Shown: positions 45,467 through 57,300 of the stretch, piece by piece
How the letters are laid out: each line of letters starts with the position of its first letter
How positions within the stretch are numbered: position 1 is the stretch's first letter
NCBI GenBank assembly: GCA_037447655.1
Contig: JBBHKE010002352.1
Span: 376,397 to 440,396 of the forward strand
DNA: 64,000 bases
From: Zygnema cylindricum
Lineage: Eukaryota; Streptophyta; Zygnematophyceae; Zygnematales; Zygnemataceae
Direction of reading: 5' to 3'
Notes under the pieces: generated by a model
The model's input: the letters and a program-made list of their open reading frames with translations, nothing else
Told to the model about the DNA's origin: nothing
Database searches by the model: none
Program-made: the position numbers and the translations under genes

Positions 45467-47650
45467 AGGGGTGGTAGAGAAAAAAGAGAAAGAGAAAAGA
45501 AAACGCTGAAATATAAACAAAAATAAATAAAATTGCAAAATTGAAAGAAGAACGGTAAAAAAAAACAAAACTTAATAACACAATTAAAACCCCAAAAATA
45601 ATCTTATAACAACCTTAAGACAACCCCCAAAAAACACACAAAAAAACAAAAAATCTTAAATCAACAATCCCAAAAATTAACCTAAGAAATCTTTAAAAAT
45701 AAATTTAACCTTGAATACCTTGAAAACCTAAAATCCCATCTAAAAAAAAATAGACTAAAATAATTACACAATAAAATGATATAATGTTATAAGAATCTCT
45801 TATATATAGATATATATATATGATGTGATAGCATATGTATAGTATGGCAGGCATGTGTGTGTGTGTGTGGTGGTGAGAGAAAGAGGAGGAGGAAATATAA
45901 GAGGATGGATAATGATGGGAAGGAAATCTCCTGAAGAAAAAAAATGGAAAAATGGATCCTAAAAACCCAAATAAAAATCTTAAAACCACCCGAACAAAAC
46001 CTTTAAAAGCTTGAATAACCTCAAAAAATACTCTAGAATACCAAATCACTAAAAAAAATCCTTGAAAATACACAAAAACATAGAAATACTTAAAAACCAT
46101 TATTAAATAGAAAACCCTACAAAAATAACAAAAAATATTTAATTTATGAATAAAAAAAAATAAACTTATCAATTATCGGCAAATTTTTTAGAACAATCTT
46201 TACACAATATTAAAACCCGAAAAAAAAACTAAAAAAAAAACCCTACAATAACCTTAAAAAAACCCAAAAAATACACAAAAAAAAATGAAAAACCTCAATT
46301 AGACAAACCTCAAAATTAACCTAGAAAATTCCCTAGCAAAAAAAAATAAAAAAAAAATGTTGAAAAAATGTATAAATTATTAAAAAACAGATTCAATTAT
46401 AGGAATAAGATACATTAACATAAACATTTATAGCACATGTCATAAGACAAGCTTCCAAATTAAGTAGTAATATAAAAACCGGTCTTAATTACGGCTATCG
46501 TTTCCTGAAAAAATCATGTACAGATTAAAAAAGAAGTTCAATGGGACACCTTAAATCTCAAAACCAAAATTTTAATTAAAGCTACGGTGTAAAAAAAAAA
46601 GTAAGACAAAAAGAGATAGGAAAACATGTTAAACAGAAATCGAAATACGACAACTAAAATACAAGAGTATGTATTTTTTTTTCTAAAAAATAATTATAAA
46701 TTGACTTTTAAACAAAAGTGTAAAAATTGGAATTACTACTAAAATAATAACTTAGAAATCGTCAAATTTCTACGATTGTTTATAATTTTCAAAAAACAAA
46801 ATCAATTAATTTTTAGATTACTGATTTAAGTTTTGAAATATCATAATCAAGTGGAATTGTCGATTCTAGTATGACCGGTCGACCCTATGAAAGTTATTGG
46901 TTTGAAGAATGACAAATGGCACGTTAAAGGAAGGAGGCCCGGATGACATTATTATATTTTAAAATATCACTTCATCCAATACCAAATTAGAGGGACGGAG
47001 AGAGGATGAGAAGGAGAGAGGGAGGGAACTAAGTGGGATTTTTGATTATAGTATGGTTGGTGAACCCTAAAATTTGAAAATTTGTAAAAGTTATTGGTTC
47101 TCTTCAATTAAACATTTTTTTGGTTCACTAGGATATATTGATAGGTGTCTACCCAAACGACTATTGTGACATAGTTTTTAGTAGTAACGTGATTCTCAGC
47201 GTAGCCCAAGCAAAGTTGAAACACCAACGAGAAACGCTTAGCTTTGTCGTAGGTTATGAAAACCCTAAAGAGTGTATCTTATACCTACACAAAAAGAAAA
47301 AAAAGAGGGAGAGAGGATGGAAATGAGTGAGGGAGAGAACCACGTGAGATTTTCGTTTCTAGTATGGTCAGTCCATTCTAAAAATTTGAAAATTTGAGAA
47401 AGTTATTGGTTCTCTTCACTAAAACGTTTTTTTGGTTCACTTTTTTATGTTCATATATGTCTACGTAAGCGACTGTTGTGACATATGTTTCTATTAAAGG
47501 GTGGAGGGAGAGTCATCTGGGGTGGATAGTTCAATAGTACAAAAAAAAAATTAGAGGTGGAAACTAGTAAAAGAAAGGTTGGAGGTGGAAACTACACGAG
47601 AGGAAAAAAAACCTTAACACCTTGATTGTCTAAATGACAGAAGTGTGTAA
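45467..47650. other. A+T-rich interval with a ~300-bp-spaced duplication
   Basis: Mostly low-complexity. Short repeats: (tg)n at about 45851-45868. The passages at about 47040-47180 and 47345-47490 are near copies (tagtatggt, gaaaatttg, agttattggttctcttca, ttttttggttcac), with a more diverged relative at about 46860. No gene seen. Confidence 0.55.
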
Positions 47651-47679
47651 ATGGAAAAAATCTTACCGCTATTTTGTTT

Positions 47680-48800
47680 TCTTCTATTTTTGAACTTTTT
47701 TGTTACAGTTGTCTTTGAGAGAGTGAATGGTTTTTCTTCGAAGTAATTTTGTTCGATAGCACATTTTTCGCATTTTTAGATTTGTAGACACCTTAATTGT
47801 CGCCTTACCATTGTTTTGTGTGCTTGTGTTTTTCACTCTTTGTTGTTTTATTCCAGTTATCCACGAGTGAGTGAGTGGTTTTTCTTCGAAGATGATTTGT
47901 CCAAGCATATGTTTTTTGCATTTTTAGATTTTTGTGCTAAATCATTAAGTTATTTTTATTTTTTACTTTTTGTTATTTTGTTCCTGTTGTCCATTAAAAG
48001 TGAGTGGTTAACGATTTGTTCGAGCGTATGGTTTTTGCATTTTTAGATTTCTCTCCTACATCATTAAGTTTCTTTCATTTTTTACTTCTTGTTATTTTGT
48101 TCCAGTTATCCATGAAAAGTGAGTGGTTAACGATTTGTCCAAGCGTATGTTTTTTGCATTTTTAGATTTCTCTCCTACATCATTAAGTTTCTTTTATATT
48201 TTACTTTTTGTTGTTTTGTTCTAATTGTCTATTAAAAGTGAGTGGTTTTTTGAGAGGGTGAGTGGTTTTTCTTCGAAAAGATTTATCTGATCAATTATTT
48301 TTTGCATTTTTATATTTGTAGACACTTTGATTGTTTAGATGCTAAAAATGTGTGAATGGGGAAAAAATGGTTTCATTATAGGGTTTCTGTTAGTTTTTTT
48401 AACACGCACGATTTCTCTTTGTCGACCTTATTATTGTTTTGTGTGCTTCTGTTTTTCATTTTTTGTTGTTTTGTTCCAGTTATCAATAAGTAGGTGAGTG
48501 GTTTTTCTTTGAAGATGATTCAACCTAGCGTATGTTTTTTGCATTTTTATATTTTTGTGCTAAATCATGAAGTTGTTTTCATTTTTATTTTTTGTTGTTT
48601 GTTTTAGTTGTCCATAAAAAGTGAGTGGTTACCAATTTGGCCGAGCATAAATTTTCAACATTTTTAGATTTATGTCCTACATCATTAAGTTGTTTCAATT
48701 TTTACTTTTTGTTGTTTTATTCCAATTGTCCATGAAAAGTGAGTGGTTTTTCTTCGAATATTATTTATCTGAGCATACATTTTTGGCATTTTTAAATTTT
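47680..48800. repeat. Irregular tandem repeat, unit about 120 bp
   Basis: About eight copies of a unit containing gttgttttgttccagttgtcc, atgaaaagtgagtggtt, cgatttgtccaagcgtatg, ttttttgcatttttagattt and ctacatcattaagtt (in pieces). Adjacent best-preserved units are about 122 bp apart (48098 and 48220). An isolated partial copy recurs at about 49860-49945. Confidence 0.8.
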
Positions 48801-51425
48801 TTAGCAACATCATTAAGATTTTCATTTTTTCTTTAATCTGTACCGTTGAGAATTGTGTGTGTCTCTCCAGTTTATCTTTCAAACTATTATAGAATAATGA
48901 ATCTGATATATTTTTTGTTATTTTTGCTATTTTTTTTATTTATTATGTGTAATTTTAATTTTAATCATTTAAAAAAAATACATTTTAAAATGTATAATTT
49001 TTTAGAAATACATACTTTTTTTAAAGATATCAAATTAACAAATATTTTTGTATTTTTGCTTTTATCTATTATTTATAATTTTTTTTAAGGTTTTTGTTTT
49101 ATTTTTTTGTATTTTTAGGTTTCATGTGATTATGTGATTTAATGACATTACATGCAAACATTTTTTTATGTTTTATGTTTTACGCTTAAAAAATCAAAAA
49201 TTGAATTATGACCTTCTCATAGATTTCCAATTGAAAAATATTTTTTTATTTTTACTTTATCCATTATTTATAATTTTTTTTAAGGATTTTTTTTATTATT
49301 TTTTTTGCGTGAATTATAACAGTAAGAATTTTTTTTTTTATTTTAGTTCAGGTGGGCAAACTATATAGTTCATTCAAGTTTAGGAAAAAAAATACATTAT
49401 TTGAAGATAATGGTGTAGTAATTTTTTTTTTATTTTTTTTTTTAATAATGATCTTTCTTTCTTTGCAATAAAAAAAGAAAAAATAACAATAACAACACTT
49501 ACATATTCTGACAGGTGATATAGAAAAAAATAAAAGCGAAAAAGAGATAAATTAGAACTAACTAAGAGATTTTGATCAAAATGTAGAGATTTTGTTTAAA
49601 AAATGCCATTTTTTTCTGTAAAACTTTTTTCGCCAAAAATAATCACTTCTATGTACATTCATAGACGAAAATATGCGTTTTTCAAACGAAAAACAAAAAA
49701 AACAACAATAAGACTGAACACATTGTATAATTTGTTTACCATTTTTTTGCAAATTTGAGAAATCAACAAATAAACAAGTGGATGCTAAAAGTGTGTGAAT
49801 ATCAAAAAAATTGTTTCACTTTCAAATTTTGTTGGTTTTTTCAACAGAAAAAATTTCTCCTTGTGGGTCTTACCGTTGTTGTGTCTGCTTCCATTTTTGT
49901 TGTTTTGTTACAGTTGTCCATGCTTGAATGGGTGGTTTTTTTTCTTTGAAATTCACGTGTAATTTTTTTTTTAAATAATTAAACATTATTTTTTAATCAT
50001 ATTTTTCTAAAGCCTTTTTCTGCGTGCAAATTTTGTAAAGATTATCTCTTATTGTTTTGTGTAGCAATATAATATATTCACTAATTATATTATTATAATT
50101 TTTTTTTGAAATTTGTTAAAATCATATATATTAACATTCTTATTTTTTTTATATATATATAATGTTTCTTTTATATTTCACTTTTATTAAATTTTGGGTT
50201 TTCAAAATTATTGTTAGATTGGTTGTAAAAACCAGTTTGATGTTAATAACTATTTTTTGTAAAAAAAAATATATTAATGTTTTTTGTTGTAAGGGTAAAA
50301 TATTAACAACATATACACTTTTATTTATCATTGTTTTTTTTCTTTATAGGTAAAGTTATATGTTTTAGAGGCTTTTTTATTGTATTTTTATAAATACATA
50401 TAAATCTTTCTTATTGACAATTTTTTTTTTTTTATAATGTAAATAAAGCCAAATTCATTCATGTTTAAAAGTTTTTTTTATTAATTTTGACATCAATAAT
50501 TTTTATTGAAAAAGTATTTTTTGTATGAGTAAAACATCAATCGTTAGTCGTCGATATTTTAAAAAAAAAATCAATAATTTTTTTTTATATAAGTAATTAT
50601 TGTATGGGTACAACATCAATTTCTAGTCTTGCATAGACTAAAAATAAATAAAACAAATAAGTGAACAAAAAAAAATGAGTAAAGTTTACAAATTTAATGT
50701 CGTATTAGTTTCTGTTTAATTTTTTAATTTAAAAAATAACATGTTCATTAAATAAGTATATAAAAAAATAAATATAGTTTATATGTTTAATGTTTTATTT
50801 AAATTCTATGAATATTTAAAAAAAAAACAATAGAAAAAAAATAAATTATATTATAATTTATGATTAAATATTTTGTTAATGGATTCGTTTGCAATTATCA
50901 CCAGCTCACCTGAATCAAAAACTTTCCGCCATGGTTTCTTGATTTCGTTTTTTCTACTTTTCTCACTTAACTTGCCATAAAAAAAACCCTAACAATTGTC
51001 AAAGAAATAGTGAGAAAAAGAGAGGCGACGACATCAAAAAATTATGCAAAAGACCTATGAATGAAAGAGGGGTCCGAGATCCCTGCAAATTTTTTTCCGT
51101 ACATGCACGTGATGGGCACAAATAAAAATAGCGAGTATTTTCTCTCGTCCAAAAAAAATCCCACTCGTGTGGCGCGTGCGTGGATCGTTTTTCATTCGTT
51201 ATTTGGGTTGTACTTCAACTAAAAACACCCTATAAAAGGGATTTTGGATGAAGTTTTTTGATGGGATGGATTCTCTTGCTCGGGGGTTGGAAAGAAGAAA
51301 ACACCAAAATGCGTTCACATGACGACAAACAAGTAGTAAATGCAAAGTATAAAATTGACGTTCACTGTAATTCGGTAAAAATGAATTTCTCGTATGGCTA
51401 AATTTTTTCTCAAAGTTCTTTCAAT
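48801..51425. other. A+T-rich interval, no gene seen
   Basis: Poly-T/poly-A rich to about 50880, then more balanced. ctataaaagg at about 51229-51238 resembles a TATA box but no coding frame follows. No recognisable domain. Confidence 0.5.
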
Positions 51426-51545
51426 TTTAGGGGAAAACGATAGACAAAGGTAGATACTTTAATACATGGGGACACCCTTTTAGAATTTTAGGGGAAATTG
51501 ATAGAGAAAAGTAGATACTTTAATTCATGGGGACACCCCTTTAGT
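51426..51545 (+). repeat. Two tandem ~60-bp units
   Basis: ttttaggggaaaacgatag...catggggacaccc is followed by a second copy with a few changes (ttttaggggaaattgatag...catggggacaccc). Confidence 0.85.
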
Positions 51546-51779
51546 TGGTCAACGACCTGGCCCTCAAAACCTACACATTTGTTCCAAATTTGTATTGCCT
51601 ACACAATTGTTCTAAATTTGTATTGCTGTAGCTTACAAGTTGTTTTACAATTTGGTTAATGCTTTGATAAAATTCCTGCGATTTACCAAAATAATGTTTG
51701 CGTATGTCAATTCCCAAAAATTTAGAGTTATTAAATCTAATCTGTGTAATCAATTTTTTTTAAAAACAAATTTTACACT

Positions 51780-52182
51780 AATATATCAATAACTCTAATT
51801 TGGATTTCTTTCCGTACTACTTATCCCCGCTGATATCTTTACTATAAATTAGGTAAACGTCCAGAATGTGACAAAACATAAAGTTTCATGTCATTATGAC
51901 GTTTGCAACATGCGGTTTGTGAAAACGCTGTTAAATGATAATGACTTTTATTAAATCATTTTTTGTGTATTTTTAGTTAATAAAGTACAATTTTGCACGG
52001 TTATACAACGACCGTACGTCATAATGTCTAAAATGGCACTACATTAGAGTTATTAACATAATTCAAAAAGTACCTTAAATAATATAAAAAATAATTAGAA
52101 TTATGTACTCTATTTAGAGTGATAGAGTCAAAATTTGGGGTGACGGAATTAGCGTATATAACGCTAATTACGATTTGCGGTG
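51780..52182. mobile_element. TA-MITE, long subfamily, left end missing
   Basis: It ends CTAATTACGATTTGCGGTG followed by TA. The interior (aattttgcacggtt, gaccgtac, gtgatagagtcaaa, gacggaattagcgt) matches 4275-4888 and 24030-24565. The left terminal repeat is not recognisable, so the start is approximate. Confidence 0.65.
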
Positions 52183-52189
52183 TATAATA

Positions 52190-53131
52190 CACCGTGAATC
52201 GCTATTAGCGTTCATAACGCTATTTCAGCACCACGAAATTTTGACAAAAATCCTCAAATGTAATTATTCATTATATTTTGGAAAATCCTAAATTCCCAAT
52301 TAAGGGTGAAGTTCCATCAAATGTTTTTGTAATCGTACGGCCAACTCTACAGACTGGGTCGTTTGAGTTGATGTTCCATCACGTAGAGTTTGTAAACCAC
52401 GTGTTCTAAATTGACTGTTGCCACGCCAACTACGGTCCGATAGTGAATCTCCTTCATATTTTTAGCACCGACAAACTTAACTTCAAATCTTCACTTGCGT
52501 ACCATGTACCTACGTAACGAAGTAATCATATAACACAACTTTTATGCTTTTTGTAGACGCCAGTTTGTAGGCTAGCTCATTTTTTGGGGTTTATGTTTTC
52601 GAACATAATGAAAGTCCTTTGATAGAAATAGTGTGACGAACAAAAGTTACCGAAAATAGCGTGACGGAGGAATGTTACGAAATTTCGTTTTTATTTTCGG
52701 TTGTATTTTGGAAAGCGCGTGTTATGTGCAAATCTTAAGATTTTTCGTTGGTTTTACATCAGACACGTAGCTTAATCGTCCAGCGTGTCACGGATTTTTT
52801 CTTCTGTATCTTCGAGGTGGGTTGGCAGTTACAAAGAAAAATGAAGCGAACGCCTCCCAGATGAACATCCGACGGTCAGTATTATCTCCCAGATCTTCGG
52901 AGAGTATTGGCAAGATTCTGTGTAATGTTGTTTTTTGTATAAAAACAAAATAAGCGGAACGATCTGGTACGGATAGTCGCGGATTTCTGTAAACTACCCC
53001 AGTTTTCGTCTGATGGAACGTCACCCTAAGTGTCAATTTCCTTAAAAAATCCCCAAGTTCCCAATTAGCGTTGTAACGCTAATTGTTTTTTGACGCTATT
53101 TATTTCATTACGTTAATAGCGATTTACGGTG
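52190..53131. mobile_element. Large TA-MITE-ended element (942 bp)
   Basis: It starts after TA with CACCGTGAATCGCTATTAGCG and ends ACGTTAATAGCGATTTACGGTG. The interior is unlike the other copies and richer in G+C, so it may be a MITE with captured sequence or two ends bracketing unrelated DNA. No transposase was recognised. Confidence 0.6.
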
Positions 53132-54387
53132 TTACTGTACTGTAGGCACTAAGTGAGAAAGTCCACCAGGCGGGCGGTTCCGTTGGAAACGTCCTCTTTC
53201 ATTTGTAGGAGGACATTGTCTCGACTGTTTGGAACAGTCGTTGACTACATCCTGATTGGATACAATAGATAAAGTGTCAACGCATTAACCTCCCCTGGCT
53301 GTGTTCAATTATTTTCGATTGAGTGAACAGATTACGCGATACTGTACTGAGTTTCACAGAGCTAAGCCACGGACCCTTTATATCTCGCTTAACTGAGCGC
53401 CTGCCACCCTTCCGATATCGTACATTTTATTGTCACTTCATATATTGTCCGTACATCTCTGCTCCTTCACGACAGTTTCGCGCCTTCACGGCTTCACTAT
53501 CTGGTACTTGCTGACGACCAAAATTGTCAAGAAGTACCTTTTCTCTTTCCAGCTCAAATTTCCCATAGCACTATGACGCACCAAAGCTGTCACTTTTACT
53601 GGCTGCACATGGAACTCCCTGTCCCCAGCGACTTCTTGTCCTAGACCTTGACGTTTGCCAGATACGTTGGTACCACGTGGCAATGGAAATGTCTCTCTCG
53701 TGTGAGCCACGTGCATGAGCAGGAGCTCTAAGCAAAATCGCCTTTTCGTTTGAATTTTGTGACTCCTATCCTCCATGATTATGTTGGCTGGTAAAATCGT
53801 TTTTTCACAGAGATGTTTCCGCATGCGCTTCCTTTCCTCCATAGCCATAGAGTGATGATGTCTAAGATTGCCTCCAAGGATTGATGTCCAACGGGAGTAA
53901 ACCTGAAAAAAGGAAAATCGTGAGTTTTAGCTGGAAGGCATAGTCGATATCCATGTCAAGAATACTATTGTTAATATACTGATATAATAATATAATAATA
54001 TAATAATATAATAATATAATAATATAATAATATAATAATATAATAATATAATAATATAATAATATAATAATATAATAATATAATAATATAATAATATAAT
54101 AATATAATATATTAATATATTAATGTATACTTAATAAAAGAAAAATCTTGAGTTTTAGTTGAAAGGCATAGTCTATGTCCATCTCAAGAATTTGAAAGGC
54201 ATCTCTTCGAGGATTGACGGAAAATAGTGATCTGCATTTATTGCATGTTTTTTGCAACAAATTGTGAATAAGATGGCTGCGAATTGTGAATTATTTTTTT
54301 GCGGCGAATGAGGAATTCTGGCTTGCTGACTGGCTGTGAAGTCATTTTTTTATACTGGCAATCCGATATTGTGTCAGAGTGTCAGCT
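53132..54387. other. Upstream region of the GBA2 gene
   Basis: Probably promoter and 5' UTR. It contains an upstream ATG at 54308, whose frame overlaps the main start out of frame, if transcription begins before it. A 120-codon minus-strand frame (53848-53486) has no recognisable domain. No clear TATA box was identified. Confidence 0.4.
53982..54108 (+). repeat. ATAATAAT octamer microsatellite
   Basis: About 16 uninterrupted tandem copies of an 8-bp ataataat unit, about 280 bp upstream of the GBA2 start codon. Confidence 0.95.
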
Positions 54388-57300
54388 ATGTCAGGGGAAA
54401 TTTCTCCCACGCTTCTCACTCCTCGCCATTCTCGACGTAATTCCTGGTCCAACCCTCTCAGCTTTTTCACAAAGGCTTCCACAGTCCAGGTAAGATCCGC
54501 TAAGATTTTTTTTTCGTTTCGTTGTTTCTCAGAAAAGTTTTTATTCCTTAATACTTTGTTTGTGAATCAGGACTTGTGTGAGAGTAAAAGAGAAACCATT
54601 TTGCGTTTTCTTTATGCTCAAAATGTGTAATTTGTTTGTTAAATCCCTTTCTACATTCCATTAATTATGTGCATCTGAAGTACACCGTGTATCGTTATTA
54701 GCGTCAACGTATATCTCGCTTCTCGAATCATCTTTTCTCTGTGCACACTTGACTAATTACTATTCCGATGGAAAGCTAAGGAACTTACCTTTCGTTTGGC
54801 GGTCCCCAAATGGAAATAGAACATGTGTGCACGGAGAGGAGAAAAGTTTTTTAAAGTGGCGAAAAAAACATTGACGCTAATAGCGATGCACGGTGTACTA
54901 TTCTTGAGACAGAGTTTTTCTTGAGTATTGTCTGGTGGTTTATGCGATTCATTTTAGTAGTTTTTGTCATCGGATGAGTGAAACAATTGTAGTCGGGCAC
55001 TGTCAGTGCTGATGTCGAAAGTCCATTCTTCACAGGAAGCCTCTTTAATGTTTGGATTGAGGAACTATATTGTCGTGAATCTGAAATCATCCTTATCTTT
55101 TTAATATCGCTGGTTCTGACTTCTCTTTTGCTATCTCGTCCACCTGTCCACACTAATTTGTGTAAATTTTGAATACTTTGTATGTTATGATTTACGGAAG
55201 TTCCTCCCTGAGGAATGTGTTAAATTCATGCCATAGCTGTTTACAACTTGTCGCGTTTAACTGTTATTTGTCTCACTTTTTAACACATTTTCCATTCTTG
55301 CACGACGACTCGTCTCTTACTCTTTATAAAGCCTATGTTGCCAGTTTCACGCCCAATTCGTTTTTTTATCACCAGATCCTACCATTTTTTTTCTTGGTAC
55401 TCGCTCAATGCTGTGTCTGTGAGTCGAAACGTGTCCAGCCTTTCCTACTATCATCCAGTTTCAATGCTTTCAGCCATTAGGCAAGCCTCTCTAAAATCTG
55501 TCTGTAAGGCCTAATTTGTGATTACATTTTTGAAAACAGCAAAAAAAACAATTCTAACTCTCCGTACATTTGTACATCTGTAGATGTATGGATGCACCCT
55601 GAATCATGTACGGATATACCAGGTCATACATATGTACTTGTACAGATCTGTTGTGTACTTATTAGTAGTCGGTTGCAACAGATATCCACGCAGGACAAAA
55701 TTTACAGCGACACTAATTGGTCCTGGGTGGGAATGTTGGGCAGCTTGACAAATCATCTGGTGCTCCTCCTGATTTGGCATGGCGAAGGACACTCAACTCT
55801 CATGCAAATCAAGTCAGAGAGTTTTCAATTACATTTGTCGAAGCTGTTCAAATGGTAAGTTTGTCGCTGTTGGGACTGCCATACAACTTAGGCCAGTAAA
55901 TCACAATTTTCGGAGAGGAAGGAGACATCCTATGTTTGTTCAAGGATTCTTAAAGTAGTGATGCTATGACGTTGTTTTTGCTGCTCGAGATTGGTGTAGA
56001 TTCTGATTGCTTTTGTTTGTGTACTTATTTGCATCATCACATATTGTTACAAGACTTAGACTCTCTGCTGGATAGTTGACGTGTGATATTTGTTCTTAAC
56101 ACGTATTCCATTTTTTGTCACCAATAGGACGTTGGTTTATTGTTTTGCAGGCAAGATTGGGCATGCGGATGTGGTCCTATGTGAAGAAGGAGAAAAAAGG
56201 CGGTAGGGTGAGGTTCCGTTTCATCTGTTCCCTTCACAATGTTTCTGGGGAAATCCATTAGGACGACGTTAAGTGCATGTTATTCAAGGCTACATGTTTG
56301 TTTGTAGAATAGCGCACCAATGTCTGGTGCACATCAGGAGGGTTTTGAAAGGAAAAGTTAGGAGGCAGGGTACCCTCAATGATATAGAGAATCACACGGG
56401 CATGTTTCAAAAAGGTTAATTTTTGAAGGAAAAATTGCGAGTATTTTGGAGTATGCACCCAAATCTGATGGATCAAATGTTGAATTCAGGAATTTTTCAA
56501 GTCTAGGAATGTATATTGAGTACAAAATGTTCTGTTGGAGTGAAGGTAAAGAAGATCAACTGAAGGCTTTGAATGTTTAGCGTGCAAAATTTCAAATCAA
56601 CTCAAATGATCAGGAAGGAGTTTCGTGCAGATCCCGCAAGTGTCTGATCCTAATCATAGTGCATTTGATGAAGATTATGTAGATCAGTTTGAAGACACAA
56701 TTCTTAAGCTGAAGAGGTGTAATCAGGGAAGCATGTTGAGCACGAACTTTGGAAACAGGCTCTGGACATGTCCATGGTATACACATCATATATACCATAC
56801 ACAATACACACCATGCAAACCATAAACACCACACAAACATATACACCATACACACCATACACACCATATGCACCATGGACAGGCACCATAGGCAGCATAG
56901 ACACCATGGACACCATACACACCATACACACCATACACACAATGCGTATCATCCACGCTGTACACACCTTAATCAAAACCGGTCTTGTATGTTTGATCTG
57001 CGATTGCCTTTGAGTCGTATCCCGCTCAGAAAATTACTAATTGAACTATGGGTAATTCATTTCTAGGTCTTAACTGGTGATGTTGGGTAGCATGTAGCAA
57101 ATTCACTCTTAAAACAACGAAACTAGATATTGCAGGAGGCCTGGATTTGATAACCTCCATTTTTTGGGAGCATCAAAGTCAAATAAAAGATTTGAGATGT
57201 CATCTTCGTTTCTGTTATAAAATTTGTGATCTTGCAGATTCCTTTTTGTTGATCTTACTTGTTTCAACTGGGCTATGCCATAATCTTGCAGTTAGTGGTA

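Noticed and set aside
47138-51753. Many 60-80-codon frames in the A+T-rich block
   Set aside because: Phe/Leu/Lys/Asn-rich translations of homopolymer runs, with no domain or conservation.
53486-53848. 120-codon minus-strand frame upstream of GBA2
   Set aside because: Reasonable length but no recognisable domain, no obvious splice partners, and located in the probable GBA2 5' region.
56610-57066. His/Thr/Ile-rich and Cys/Trp/Val-rich frames on both strands
   Set aside because: Produced by the ACCATACAC minisatellite in an intron.
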